This document shows positions 31,213 to 42,836 of a stretch of 64,000 bases of DNA, one piece after another. The position numbers and the translations under genes were made by a program. Every line of letters starts with the position of its first letter. The stretch's first letter is position 1. Source of the DNA: Meandrina meandrites. Lineage: Eukaryota > Cnidaria > Anthozoa > Scleractinia > Meandrinidae. The stretch is from contig OY855910.1 of assembly GCA_963693305.1 (NCBI GenBank), positions 16,660,862 to 16,724,861 on the forward strand, given 5' to 3'. The notes under the pieces are model-generated. The model saw only the letters and a program-made list of their open reading frames with translations. It was not told where the DNA came from and did not search any database.

Positions 31213-32316
31213 TTTCAGATTTCCTGGCATCTTCACAGCCGCAAAAGACGGTATTTTCAACCTCACCCAAGGATATTGTTAGATTTCTAATCTGGAAAGA
31301 TGGCAAAGGCAAAACAAAGGTGCACAATGACTGGTGTCAGTTCCTGGGTTTACAAGGTAAGCAAACCTGTAACTGTCCTACTCGGTTGTCTGCTCGCACA
31401 GTGGACTCTCTCATTGGAAAATTGCGGTCAATTTTCACCGCCCTGGGCCGTACTGGTGACTGGGACGACCGCTTTGGCTTTGGAAATCCTGCCTCGCATT
31501 TTTCGGTCAAGCAGTATCTTAAATCTATTCAGTTGGAACAGTCACAGGCTAGAGTGTCTCCAAAGCAAGCTACCCCTGTCTTTTTTGACAAATACAGGAA
31601 AATTGTGTACCACTTGAGGAACCTTCTGTTAAGCAACGGCATTTCCCCTTCAGAACATTACATTTACGTTTGAGATCTAGCGTTTTTCTTGCTCGATTTT
31701 TTTCTCTGGCAACAGGGCATCCGACCTTCGCAGAATTAAAACAGTGGACGTGTTAAGACACCCCGATGGTACTAGCCTCCTGTTTCACCAACGCGTTGGC
31801 AAAACGTTAAGAGGAAAACATTCAAGAGCGTTTGCGGTTAAACAAACTGCTAATCCTGCTATTTGCCTTGTGCGCAATTTGCAGTTCCTCGTCAACCTTT
31901 GCAAATCAATGCGCGTCAACCTTTCCTCTGGTTTTCTTTTCCGTCCCACATACAAAAAAGGTGGTATTCTCAATGCACCCCTCCTCGCTTCTACCGTGCA
32001 AGCAAGGCTCGTTAAGTACCTTTCATCTCTTGGAATTAACGATGGCGAATCAGTTCACGGTTTCAGAGCCGGGAACTCAATCCTCCTTAGACTTCTTGGT
32101 GTGTCTAAAGAGGAAGTAGCGAAACACATCGGTTGGAAATCTACTGCCTTGGTCGACTACTATACTCAAGTTGAAAAAGTTATGACTGTATCCACCTCTT
32201 CAGATGCCTTGGCTCGTAGTACTATTGACAGTAGAAGCGGTTCATCAGCAGAACATCTGGGAAACACTTTTCGTAAATGTAACATTCTTGCTGGCTTTTC
32301 GCCGGCTTTCTTATAG
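31213..32316 (+). pseudogene. Tyrosine recombinase of the DIRS-order element
   Basis: The N-terminal SAM-like core-binding part is readable in 31320-31673 (CNCPTRLSARTVDSLIGKLR, VFFDKYRKIVYHLRN). After a stop near 31673 the catalytic part runs 31744-32316: VGKTLRGKHSRAF, GFLFRPTYKKGG, HGFRAGNSI (the H-x-x-R box), VAKHIGWKST (H/W box) and DYYTQVEKVM (nucleophile Tyr). The first catalytic Arg region near 31700 is damaged. It would join circular cDNA to the target. It ends with TAG at 32314-32316. Confidence 0.75.
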
Positions 32317-32452
32317 CGTTTTCTTAGGTTCGTGCTTGTTGTGGAATTTTTAGTTTTGAGATTTGGGAGTTTAGTTGCGGGTTTATGTGGGGAGGGGAGG
32401 CTGGTGCATACCTTTTATTTCATCCAAGGCTATCTTACACCTCTGAGTCAAG

Positions 32453-32528
32453 GACTCGCATGTCCCGTAACTCAACTCTCGAGTCATCAGGCCTTGGTTA
32501 AGCAAGCGCCCACTGGGAATAGATTACT
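32453..32528 (+). repeat. 76-bp repeat shared with 40483-40558
   Basis: GACTCGCATGTCCCGTAACT ... CGCCCACTGGGAATAGATTACT, the same orientation as the second copy and three differences. It lies just downstream of the tyrosine recombinase and may be part of the terminal repeat. Confidence 0.75.
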
Positions 32529-32589
32529 GTATGGGGCATATGGGGCATTGTATGAAGTCTTTTTTTGGTAATAAAGTTGTTGTTTCCGA

Positions 32590-34134
32590 GTACTCATGAC
32601 GTTCAACCTTTGCACATTGATGCCGAGGTGCAAACTGACTTAACAGCTGCTGACATGCAATTCATGGCTGAGTGCAAGGCAAAGCTAGGGAACAAGGCTC
32701 AGCTAAAGAGGGATCTTTTTGTTGACGATTTTTGTAAGGACGATCATTCTGTCAGGTTTTACACTGGACTTCCTTCATTGGCCTGCCTATTCATGCTGTT
32801 CAACTTTTTGCAGCCAATTGCTGAAAAAATGAAATACTGGGATCGCAAGAAAAAAACTGAGAAGGAAGCATATCAGGTTGGTGAAAGTTTCTTTCATATG
32901 GGAGCTCAAACGAAGCCATTAAAAAGTTAGGAGTTTTATTCCCACTATTGTATCTGCATGATATCTGCACAAATCTCAAGGGATGGACCATTTTTATTTT
33001 ATTTTATTGTTTCGTGGTGGGGGGAGTTAATTTTTTTACTCTGCCCTGTGCTTGTGCATTTTTTTTACCTTTTAACTTGTGTAGCTTTACTGTTGAGGAA
33101 AGGTTGAAAGGCCTCCCTCAAAATAAAATGTGAAAAGAGAGTCTTACCTTGAAATCAACACCCTTTAGTGATGTTTCTTTACTGGGACACAGCTACATTA
33201 TGTACTTAGACTGTCAGTATCATCAGTACAGCCATAAAATTATCAATAAATCATTCAATAAGTATCAATAAAAAGTCAAAAAAAGTCTTTATTGGCAATC
33301 AATATTAAAATACCTGTCTAGCTTTCTTGAAAAGAAGAAGGGAAAAATATGCTATAGGAAGAAGAAGACCGGAGCAAGCCAGGCCTTAAGAGACAGATGC
33401 CATTGCTTTCCGAGTTTATTTTGGTCCTGGTGAGGTTGAGACTTGGTTTGTTGATTGGTCATTTGGCTGATATTTACTCAATGTCCAAGGGATCTGTATC
33501 TAAGATCTTTACCACATGGATAAACCTGCTCTATCGTGTACTCAAAGACATAATCATCGCCTGGCCTACAAAGCAGCAAGTCAAGAGACATCTCCCAAAG
33601 AGTTTTGCGAAGTTCCCGAGAACTAGAGTCATTATTGATTGTACTGAAATTAAAATTCAAAAACTAACTGGCCCATCTGCTCAGAAAGTTACTTGGAGCA
33701 ATTATAAAAGCTCAAACACTTTTAAACTATTAGTTGGGATTTCACCAACAGGTGCATTTATATTTTTATCCAAACTGTGGTCAGGGGGTGTTTCAGACAG
33801 ACACATTACGAAAAGATTAGGTCTCATTGACAAATTGGATGTCAATGATGACTGTATGGCAGACAGGGGGTTCAATATACGAGGTTTAGTTACAAAGAGA
33901 AGGGCCACTTTAAACATCCCTCCCTTTTCCAAGGGCAAGCAGCTGTCCACCAAGGCCTGCACACAAACGCGTCGTATTGCTGCAGTGCGAATACACGTCG
34001 AAAGGGCTATTCAAAGGTTGAAGGGTTTCAAGATCCTACAGGGTGTTTTACCAATCTCTCTGGCTCCAGTTGCCGATCAAACTGTAACAGTCTGTGCTGC
34101 CCTGTGTAATTTACTGAAACCCTTAGTGAAGTAA
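32590..34134 (+). CDS. PIF/Harbinger-related (ISL2EU-like) DDE transposase, two exons
   Basis: Exon 1 (about 32590-32876) reads AEVQTDLTAADMQFMAECKA, then KDDHSVRFYTGLPSLACLFM, and ends at CAG/GTTGGT. Exon 2 starts at an in-phase acceptor at 33379 (PGLKRQMPLLSEF). Its helix-turn-helix (LVRLRLGLLIGHLADIYSMS, KGSVSKIF) matches HTH_Tnp_4, and the nuclease matches DDE_Tnp_4, with all three acidic residues: Asp in VIIDCTEIK, Asp in CMADRGFN and Glu in IHVERAIQ (residues 81, 156 and 202 counted from the Met at 33397). It cuts and pastes its element. Exon 2 is fully open to TAA at 34132-34134. An N-terminal THAP exon is not found upstream, where the DIRS element ends, so the gene may be 5' truncated. 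Confidence 0.8.
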
Positions 34135-34505
34135 TGTGACACTTGAAGTTATTTGTTGAAAGGCCTTGTACTTTACAGGTTTCCTCATTTAAACATCTAA
34201 ACAACTATAGTTTTGTCCAGGGCATGTTGTATTTGACTTTGGGAAATACAACTTCAGGAAGCATCACTTCTTCATAGAAACTAGTAAAGTTTTTGAAGTA
34301 CTGGTTCTCAGAATTTTTCTTCAAATATAACTTTTTGCATAAAGAATTCTTCATTTGTGCCATAGGCCATGAAGTAACCCCATTTGTATGTGGTAGAAAA
34401 CATTTGATGACATAACTGGTAATAATATTTATGGTTCTTGTTTAGGTTTAAAACTGTTTCATTTTCTGTGCAAATTGATTGCTTTAGAAGCACATCTTTA
34501 AGAGT
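34135..34505. other. Convergent intergenic region
   Basis: AT-rich spacer between the plus-strand transposase and the minus-strand nuclease exons; nothing else seen. Confidence 0.4.
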
Positions 34506-34800
34506 TTACCCTGGTTTTACTTGAATGTATTTCATTTCCAATACTCCTGGGTCATTTTGGGTGGGTAAATGAATGATTCTGTCGGGTGAAGCTCCAAGAA
34601 AACCATGGGACTTGCTGACAAAAAACCCACAGTCTTCCAGTGACACACCACTGAAACCTTCCTTTGTCATTTCTGAAATAAAAACTTGGGCAATTCTGTC
34701 GGCGACTTCAAAACACCCAAAACTTGAGACAAAATCGGCTACTTGCAAAACTTTGCTTGCATGCAAAAGGCATGGAATTTGGGGAAAATCTTTTCCAGTG
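34506..34800 (-). pseudogene. YqaJ-like exonuclease exon (partner protein of the transposon)
   Basis: The frame reads CLLHASKVLQVADFVSSFGC, FEVADRIAQVFISEM, then CGFFVSKSHGFLGASPDRII and PGVLEMKYIQVKPG. The triad of YqaJ/lambda-exonuclease-type nucleases is visible as Asp in SPD, and Glu and Lys in LEMK. ISL2EU-type transposons are known to carry a YqaJ-type gene alongside the transposase, so the convergent arrangement fits. The N-terminal part of the domain is missing, and the exon ends at 34506 without the rest of the protein. Confidence 0.6.
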
Positions 34801-35103
34801 TATTAATTTATGAAGACTTTTACTCCTAGTTTAGTGGTAGATTTTCATCTTAGCGATAATCTGGAAGGTAAACAATAATATTTTAGAACAGCTTATTTTT
34901 CAAGCGACTTAAGATTGATTTAACATGAAAGACGCGATTACAATTTTAAGCATGTGCTACACCTTGGATTTTCCTCATACTTAAGCTATAAGGTATTTAA
35001 ACATTGTACTAGAACATATGTAAAAACTGGCTTGGGTAATTTAGTTTGAAGATCACACGAAGTCTTCGAAGTTGAACGAATTTCAGCTGAAATATGAGAT
35101 ATT
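34698..35103. repeat. Arm A of an inverted duplication (partner 38876-39286)
   Basis: About 400 bp, from CTGTCGGCGACTTCAAAACA to ATATGAGATA, recurs in reverse complement at 38876-39286 with roughly one difference in ten. It includes the start of the YqaJ-like exon and its upstream intron. Confidence 0.8.
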
Positions 35104-35179
35104 TGCATAATTATAAAACACTGTATTGTTGTTGTGATGGCTGAACTTGTTTAAATGATTTCTGATGTGAAATCACTTA

Positions 35180-35551
35180 CCTCAATGCCTTCTTCGGTCT
35201 TCTTCTTTTGTAATTGACTTTATGCCTCCAGCTGATCCGTACATGTTTCCCGAGCTTATTATCCAAGAACTGGCGTGAACAGCAAAATTCATTACAATTA
35301 TACCTCATTGAATCCTTTGCTGTCAATTTTGATATTATGTGCATTTCAAAAGATTTACACCTTTCATAATGGCGCAAAGTTTCACAGCTACACTTCCAAT
35401 TAAGCTTCCAGAGTGCCTGTAAGGCTAAGGCAGGGTTTATTCTTATCCTTCTAACTTGCGAGGTTATTCTCAGTTCTTTCTGTTTAACGGTGATTACGGG
35501 AGTTGTGTGACAGAGCAATGCCCTTCGCACCGGGAGGGTGTAGGGAAACAA
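35180..35551 (-). CDS. Basic cysteine-rich exon upstream of the YqaJ-like exon
   Basis: A minus-strand frame ends at a good donor (GCATTGAG/GTAAGT in minus orientation). The product is very basic and contains WKCSCETLRHYERCKSFEMH, then YNCNEFCCSRQF and a C-terminal KRRRPKKA. It lies just upstream, in transcription order, of the YqaJ-like exon and may be an exon of the same gene, but I do not recognise a domain. It could also be a chance frame. Confidence 0.3.
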
Positions 35552-37157
35552 CGATCACGGATAGGAACCAAAAAAAAATTGTTGGAAGAAATGATTCTGT
35601 TACCTTAACTGAGTTCACGCTTTGTAAATATTTGTCAATTTTCTTAGTATTAATCAAGTCACAAATTATTGCTTTTATTTATAGTCCATTGTCTGGTGCA
35701 GTCTAATATCATAGTACAATTTAACCTGTAAGGAGGTAAAAATAGCCTATAAAAGAATTAAAATTCATTGGCTTCTTTTTCAAAAACTCAGAAATAGCGT
35801 TATCACAGGTGGCAGGTCTAATTGTTTAGGCAACTGCCATAGAATTATTATTACAACTCTAATATCGTGTAATTCTGCTTTATTTTTAGTTAACAATTGC
35901 TCTGAACTTCTGAACTGAATGCTAGGAATCCAAAATACTAAAAGCTTTAGTAACATCAAAATTTTGCTGGCTGTAAATTTACTCTTTTCGATAATATTCA
36001 GGGGCATAGCCAAGGGGGAGGGGGGGGTGTCCTGGGGTGCTCGTGACCCACCCCCCCCCCCCCCTTTTAAGTAAACAACATACAAATCTTTTAATTCAGG
36101 TGGCGAAAAAGGGCAAATACGAGAATGTCATTTATCTTTTCTAGTGCTGGGTAGTTACTGTAACTAACGTTAAGCCGAAAAGACGCTTGGCTAAATTCCC
36201 GAGGTTCTTAGCACGCGCTCAGGAAAACACGTGTGCTTGCGAACGTCAGACTTATAGCAGTCGAAGTTATCTTGCTCGTTTGTGCCGAAATGGAGCTTTT
36301 TCCTTGGATTCTTTAAGATTTAAGACCAGTCCATGGCCCTCGTCGCTGGACAAAGGTAATTCGTAGCTCATTTTCGCTTCGACTTATTGTATTGTCATGA
36401 GATTTTCTTGTATTTTGTTCTTACAAGTACTCGCAAACAGTTCAGTTTCTCATCGAATTTCGTCACGTATTTACTTTCTAGTTTTACGGTTCTTTCTGTA
36501 TCCTGCTGAGGAGATTAAAGAATTTGTAATTCTGCCAGCTTTGCAATTGTGGATAGTTCTTTGGACCGTTTTTTGGATGAATTTGGAGTCTATTTATCAA
36601 GCGAAAGGTCGCCGGTAACAGTTACACACTTCATTTTCAGGACCTAGCATCTGCAGTGGACCATGTCAGTACCCTGGGTGTGACACAGTGTGACCCCCCA
36701 ACCCACTCTTGGAAAGTCCTAACTACGACGCTGATATTTCGACAATATTTCCAAAGGTATTAGACTAAAACGTGGCCTGTCAGTGGGTGACTCTGCCTGG
36801 GTCCTACCTGGATGATGCTGTGACGACTCATCATCTCTAGCGAGAACTGTACTCAATTCTATGAAAAATTACGCGCCTGATGGACTCTGGTCACCAATTA
36901 TCTACTTATTTTGGAGCTTAACTCGTGACCTAAACCGATACACTCTGTGAATGTTTTTCAGGAATATATTGCCGATATATAACATGTTAACAGAAGTTTA
37001 TACTTCTGGCCTTATTGAATGCCCTATAGAACACTACTTTCTCATGTTGAGTAAGTGGGAGTAAGGAGCTTTCGTCTTCCCTTTGTTGTCAGCAATTGGG
37101 ATTGGTACAGTACACACGGTAGATTCGAAAGGATTAGTCGCTTTCTAAGTTCCTGTA
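35552..37157. other. No confident gene; G/C homopolymer site
   Basis: At 36012-36063 a G-rich run is followed by a run of about 15 C. The plus-strand frame at 36397-36618 is hydrophobic with no motif. Otherwise non-coding. Confidence 0.4.
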
Positions 37158-37418
37158 TCAGGTGACACACCACCTGCAGACGGTTCCCGTTGCATAGTCG
37201 AGCACTGCACTGTCAAGAATTAGTTTATGTTCTGAAGTACATTCATGTTTTCCAAGGTCCAGATGGTGCTGCAAGGAGGAAAATCTCTGATACCTTTCTA
37301 AGCATCTTTTCCGTTGACAAGAGAAAAAACGGTTGAGGTACCAGTCGCAGCCACAGTCGCAACCGCAATGTAACATAGACACACGGAATACCCCCGATGA
37401 CTGGATAGCATCTACCAT
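37158..37418 (-). pseudogene. C2H2 zinc-finger fragment
   Basis: The frame contains HCGCDCGCDWYLNRFFSC, then a C2H2 pattern C-x4-C-x12-H-x4-H (CQRKRCLERYQRFSSLQHHL ending LGKH) and a helical tail (LILDSAVLDYATG). YQRFSSLQHHLDLGKH resembles a finger found in multicopy transposon-linked cnidarian proteins, as far as I recall. Short, with no other domain nearby, so a fragment. Confidence 0.4.
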
Positions 37419-38875
37419 TTCCTCAGAAGCTTACTAGATGTTAGACCCTTGGTTTAAGTGGACTCTCGTGACCTCTCTCGTGTGCCATTCAATAGACGTC
37501 GCCTTCCGACCACATAATTATAATCAATAATTTGTGTTTTTCGATTGGGAACAGCAAATGAAATAATCGACTCAAGATATCTCAAAAGCCAAAAAAAAAA
37601 CATTTTTAGCGGGGGGAGTCATAAACAAAAAATGTCGTTTACCAAAAAATAAAGACCCCCCCGTCGCCACGCCTCTACCCTAGATCCACCACTGGTTTTG
37701 CCAGAAAAGGCATATAAACTTAGTTCACCAGTGGTTAAGAAGAAAAATATTTTCTATGTTTATATTTATTGACTATATAAAGAAGTACAAACATGATAAA
37801 TTTGAGATTCTCGTAACACGATCTGTGAGCCCGCTTTGCTGAAACCTCTATATGCTTATATTGGAAGCACTTAACATCTGTCCGGAAACTCGACGTCTCC
37901 AACCAATACCCAAATTATAACAGTACGTTGTAGAAATTAATCGGTGGATTATAAAATAAAGAAACCCCTTTCTGGTTGGCTGGTATATTAGAGGATGATG
38001 CCCCTGGCTGAGAGATTGTCCCTTTTTCACAGTTGCCCTCAAAGCTTCGCTTTTCGGCCAACTAAAATCAGGACAATCGATATTCGTGGAGCTGGAAAAG
38101 ATGCGTGCTCTTGCCAGAATTAATTCAACAAAGGGCCACTATGGAAAGGAATACATTCCTCTATTTTGTTCCTGTCCCTTTTGTCAAGGCCACATTGGCC
38201 TTCCACAATTGAGGGAAACGAGCAGGTACTTTCCAAATAACATAGCTCATTGTCGACTCATAAGTACAAGCTTCCAACGGAGTGGATCTGCGATTTACTG
38301 ATACAGGTGTAAAAAACTGGATGGTTAGTTAAATTAAGTACTACAAGCAAACAGAATATATTATTTTAAAACCTTTTGATTTTTGCGAATCAGAGAATAG
38401 TGACAACATCGCTACGCCATCTTCACCAATGTTTTCTTTGTGTTTTTGCGAATGACTTGTCCTTGTCACGCAACACCGTCTATCTACGGGGCAACAGTAA
38501 CTAACAATAAGACTATGCTGATCACTGCACCCTTTCTCAATTCACGACTTTGTTCTAACCAATTAAGCGGGCTGAACTGAGAAAGAAAGCCCTTCCCCCA
38601 ATAATATTGAATAAATAAATGTGATATCAGAGGTTTGTTAAACTACACGTAAATGTTCAGCCATGACCTTCATACAGTATAAAGGTCAAATTAAAACAGC
38701 GGACTTCTAAATCAGTACATTTTAGCTTCAAAGAAGTCAACAACAGGCAGAATACGTGCCACATGTTTAAGGAAAAGAATTTTATATTCGATGTTTACAC
38801 TTAAATCAGATTTCTGCTCGGGAAGTGCCCCGGAAGTGCCATGGATCCATTTGGCTTCCGACTAATCCTTTCAAT
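37419..38875. other. No confident gene
   Basis: The plus-strand frame 38086-38301 contains CSCPFC but no recognisable domain. The rest is non-coding. Confidence 0.35.
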
Positions 38876-39286
38876 TATCTCATATTTCATCTGAAAATTT
38901 GCTCAACTTCGAAGACTTCGTGTGACCAGCAAACTAAATTACCCAAGCCAGTTTTTACACATGTTCTAGAACAATGTTCAAATATCTTATAGCTTAAGTT
39001 TGAGGAAAAACCAAGGTATAGCACAAGCTTAAAATTGTAATCGCGTCTTTCAAGTTGAATTAAAACTTCTGTCGCTTGAAAAATAAGCAGTTCTAAAATA
39101 TTATTGTTTACCTTCCAGATTATCGCTAAGATGAAAATTTACCACTAAACTAGGATAAAAGTCTTCATAAATTAATACGTTGGAAAAGATTTTCCCCAAA
39201 TCCCATGCCTTTTGCATGCAAGCAAAGTTTTGCAAGCAGCTGATTTTGTCTCAAATTTTGGGTGTTATGAAGTCGCCGACAGCAGA
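38876..39286. repeat. Arm B of the inverted duplication
   Basis: Reverse complement of 34698-35103. The YqaJ-like exon start is repeated here on the plus strand but in broken frames, and similarity ends abruptly inside that exon at about 39286. Confidence 0.8.
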
Positions 39287-39493
39287 AATAGTTTTTCTCG
39301 ATTTTCGACAAATTGAAGCGGTCTTTGGAAAAACAAACTACACAACGTTTTGTTATTTGGTAATGTCTATCTATAGACAAAATATGAACGAAATCAAAAT
39401 TTTGGGCCTGGCCGCGAAATTTCAATTTTTCGCGATTTTAACTGGCATTCGCTCTTAAGGCTTTTGTGGGAGAGGTGGTGGGTTTCAGGTTGG

Positions 39494-39979
39494 CTACTCG
39501 TTTGCATTTTGAGGCAGAAATTCGGCCTCTCTTAAATCGATACCAGTCTGCACAGTTACTTTCCAACTAGTTCTTTTCTCAACAATAGCTATTTCATCAT
39601 CTGAAAAGCTGAGTTTTCTTTTAACAGCTACACAGGCATCCTTCATTTCTTTGGGTAAGGGTGAGAGATTGTCAATACTGTAAGGCTCAGGATGATGTGC
39701 CTGTCCATTGGGACCAACATCCTTATTACCTTCCAGCTTCTCTTGCTCTTTGTCCTCACCTACCACTTCCTCCACATCTGGCTCAGCCATGACATGCAAT
39801 CCTACAGCACTTGGTGTACATTTTAAAAGAAGACTTTGAAACTCCAGAGGAAGGTTTTTTTGTGCCATGTAACTTGGCCGTGGATCAAATAGGGTCGCCA
39901 TGCAGCTCTCGTAAGGTCTCACATGAGTGGCTGAGAGAACAATAGAACAAACAACAAGAACAATGCCCCTAGCCCCCAA
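39494..39979 (-). pseudogene. Middle exon of the SWIM/YqaJ transposon protein
   Basis: The coding-like part begins near ATLFDPRPSYMAQKNLPLEF, followed by SLLLKCTPSAVGLHV and an acidic, low-complexity linker (PDVEEVVGEDKEQEKLEG). FDPRP after a SWIM finger is the usual order in these partner proteins before the nuclease. The frame stops at 39494 without reaching a YqaJ motif. The hydrophobic N-terminal stretch of the open frame probably lies outside the exon. Confidence 0.45.
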
Positions 39980-40040
39980 AACAATAGCAGCTGCTACACT
40001 AGAGGACCAGTAGAATTACAAGCTTACGAGAGCTGCGTAA

Positions 40041-40268
40041 CTATTCATCAAATATGGTTGCTCTGGGTTTACAGGTACTTTTCTTCTTCCTCCCAATGGT
40101 GGGTTTGGTGAAATCCATGTTCTCTACAGGTGTTACCTCTTCATGTGTTCTGTTTTTCTTTTTCCACATGCATTTTGATCCAGTACATGTGACAACACTA
40201 TTCCCTCGAAGAGTTTCCTCCAGGTTTATAAGAGCAGCTCCCACATGTCTACAAGCACCATCAGACCT
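40041..40268 (-). pseudogene. SWIM-type zinc-finger exon of the transposon partner protein
   Basis: After an acceptor (TAATTGCAG in minus orientation) the frame reads SDGACRHVGAALINLEETLR, then CTGSKCMWKKKNR. C-R-H in GACRHVGAALINL is the second half of a SWIM CxCx(n)CxH finger, and CTxxxCxW is the conserved sequence that follows it in YqaJ-linked transposon proteins. The stretch ends RATIFDE-stop. A similar ATLFDPRP start at 39893 suggests the exon was split by a small insertion: GCAGCTCTCGTAAG at 39902 and its reverse complement at 40022 are the ends of a 134-bp inverted-repeat segment. Confidence 0.55.
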
Positions 40269-40482
40269 GCAATTATAGAATTTAACTTGCATGTATAATG
40301 CATCAAAGTAAATTTGTATTTTGCGCAAAAGGTTGCCCTGCATTAGTCTCGCTTTCGTGCTGTGTTCTTGGATCGGCCCAGGGCATCCGGGAATACGAAA
40401 CTCGACTATTGTTTTACCCTCCCTCCCTCCCCTCCCCTCATTTTGCACTCATCTTGGTCTACTCCTACGCCTCCTTGCCTGC

Positions 40483-40558
40483 AGACTCGCATGTCCCGTA
40501 ACTCAACTCTTGAGTCATCAGGCCTTTGTTAAGCGAGCGCCCACTGGGAATAGATTAC
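40483..40558 (+). repeat. Second copy of the 76-bp repeat at 32453
   Basis: Same orientation, three differences. No DIRS-order coding sequence adjoins it, so it is a remnant end. Confidence 0.75.
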
Positions 40559-40565
40559 TTTTTTA

Positions 40566-42257
40566 GTTTGGAGGGAGGGAGGGTTGAGAACGAAGGTTGA
40601 ATGGAAAACTTTCTGGAAATCATGCATTGTCTCTTGTATTGTTTTCAGAAAAGTGCTTTGCGTGTGGTGGGGGGGAGTGTCTTAGTTTGTGCACATGGAC
40701 TAGGGGGGTGCATTGACAGTGTTTAGTCGCTATATAATTCTCTGATTTCTGAGGTCATGCAAGGGTAATCGGCGTCAGCATCGTTAATAGCATAGCTATT
40801 TTGTCAAAATATGCATTGATTTATTGATTTTTCCCATTTCTTGTTTTGAAGTCTGTGTAAGGATTATTTTCCTTGACTTGGTTTGGATGGAAAATAAAAG
40901 CATGTAGCGACGGAACACTCTCGATGCATCGCTCTAGTCCATGTGCGAATTCCTCAAATTCTCATCGAATCCAAAAAATTTACATAGCGTCAGCTGGAGA
41001 ATTCAAATAACAAGAAGGCCGTGTTCACAACAGAGTTGAAGCAGTGCTCCACTTTAAAAATATATTTCATCCAAATCAAGGTAGCTCAGCTCCAGAAACG
41101 TAAAATAGCGCAAATTGTGTGTAAGATATTAATTTTTATGTTCCAGTAGTTTTATTTGATTCGTCCAGTTAGTTTTCATATAATTCAGGAAAATGTAAAA
41201 TTGGCTACTTCGCTACATTTTAACGCAAAAGGTGAGTTTATAACATAAGCTCAAACTTTGTCATCGTTTCAAATAGCCGATGTGATTTGGAGCTAATAAA
41301 ACTGATACATTGAACCTTCTTTTTCTTCGGTTGTTGTGCTTTTAGGTGAAATTTGAAAGCGCTGGAGCGTTCAAAACTTCGAAGTTCGCCCGGAGTTAAT
41401 ATTTTGATGTCCAAGTTGTACAGGGGTTTCTGTTCTGATGATTTTGCCAAAACTTGAACAGTCATGACAAGATGGTATTACGAGCTAACTGCAGAGGATT
41501 AAACGAAATCTTAGCGCTCAGTTAGCTGTAAATAGCAATTTTATCCAAAAAGAAGTGTTCAATAAATGTAACATCGCGCAAAACTAACGAATATTAGATC
41601 AACATATTGACATACATATTATTTCACGATAACTTTCGTATAAAATGTGAAAGTTTCAGGGAAATTGGGTCAGAAATGGTTAAGTTATTACAGGTTTTAG
41701 ACAGGCATACAGCGCGTCATTTATTTCGATCGAGTCACCTTACAACACAACTTCAATGTGGCGTATTTCATTTTCCCTGCATATAACAACTGCGTATGGT
41801 TAAAGGTTCCTTACAGAATTGGGCATTTCATTGCATACAATACTTATGAACCCCCTTCATGAAGAAGAAATCAGACTTTTGAATAGGTATAAACATGACG
41901 CACAGCTCACAAATGTTTAGTGTTAGGAAGGAAGGTCTTCTTGATATGTAGCTTTTAAAATTCACTTGTAGCAAATTGTACGTAGAAAAGAAGCAAAACT
42001 TGGGTGGCAAGTAGACTTTCCCTTTTTCTGCGTAGACCACTTCCGCCATGTCCCATCACATTTGAAGGCGTGTTGACGTTGCAACTATTCGTCAGCATCT
42101 ACCCTTGGGCAAATAATCAGAGAGTGCTCTAATCAGTAATGTTGTGCCATTTCTCACTTTCTCTTTGGTTTGCCGCACATGCAACATATGTAGTCAATAA
42201 GCAAACACATGCACAAAATGACATATGATTGACTAGAGCATTTTTCAGTTTTTCTGC
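40566..42257. other. No recognisable gene
   Basis: AT-rich sequence; short minus-strand frames at 41238-41465 and 41828-42049 show no motif. Confidence 0.4.
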
Positions 42258-42379
42258 TTGCTGTTATTTGAATTTCATTGTTACCAATTTAGCTTCATGA
42301 AACTTGATCATATATTTATATATTCTGATTGTTTTCTACCATCATATACGTATATACGCTACAACTTCAGTTTTGCAGT

Positions 42380-42836
42380 CTCACCAACTCCCACCAACAA
42401 GTGCTGCACTACAACACCACCTAAAGCAAGCTTGCTTCCAAGCTTTCTCTGGAAGAAAGCCTTACAGTCAAGAATTGAGCAAGAACCGGTTAATCATGGA
42501 TGGCAACTGAAAGAAGGACACCTTGAGATCGTTTGGACAAACCTGGCGCCGGCTCCACAGGCTGTGATGGAGTTAGTTTGCTGTGGGTGCCATGGCAACT
42601 GCCAAACTATGCGATGCTCATGTGTCGGTAATGGCTTGCCTTGCACAGAAGCTTGTACTTGCCCTGAAGATTGCATGAACTGTGCAACAGAATCTAAAGA
42701 TGGAGATGACGATGTTAATGACAACAACGAGTACTGGACTCGCAGTGGATTCAGGCTATGGCTAAAACAGACTTTTGCATGTAGTAAAATCCCTTTCCAG
42801 ACAAATATTGGTGTTGCCTATTTCTTGCTGTTGTAA
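42380..42836 (+). pseudogene. CXC-like cysteine-cluster protein fragment
   Basis: The frame carries a region reading EGHLEIVWTNLAPAPQAVME and then a dense cysteine cluster: CCGCHGNC, RCSCVGNGLPC, ACTCPEDCMNC (about 42577-42705). The pattern C-x-C-x3-C-x3-RCSC-x6-C-x3-C-x-C resembles tesmin/CXC-like metal-binding repeats often found at the C-terminus of transposon-related cnidarian proteins. A coding-like stretch in another frame just upstream (LPPTSAALQHHLKQACFQAF) suggests a frameshift near 42505. Function of such proteins is not established. Confidence 0.45.

Larger units (their letters stand above)
28320..32560 (+). mobile_element. Decayed DIRS-order (tyrosine-recombinase) retrotransposon
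   Basis: In order on the plus strand: a gag-like region with a zinc knuckle, reverse transcriptase, RNase H and a tyrosine recombinase, with no integrase or aspartic protease. This gene set defines the DIRS/Ngaro order, which integrates circular cDNA by site-specific recombination. All parts are frameshifted. Terminal repeats are not resolved; a 76-bp segment at 32453-32528 recurs at 40483-40558 and probably belongs to the 3' end of the family. Confidence 0.8.
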
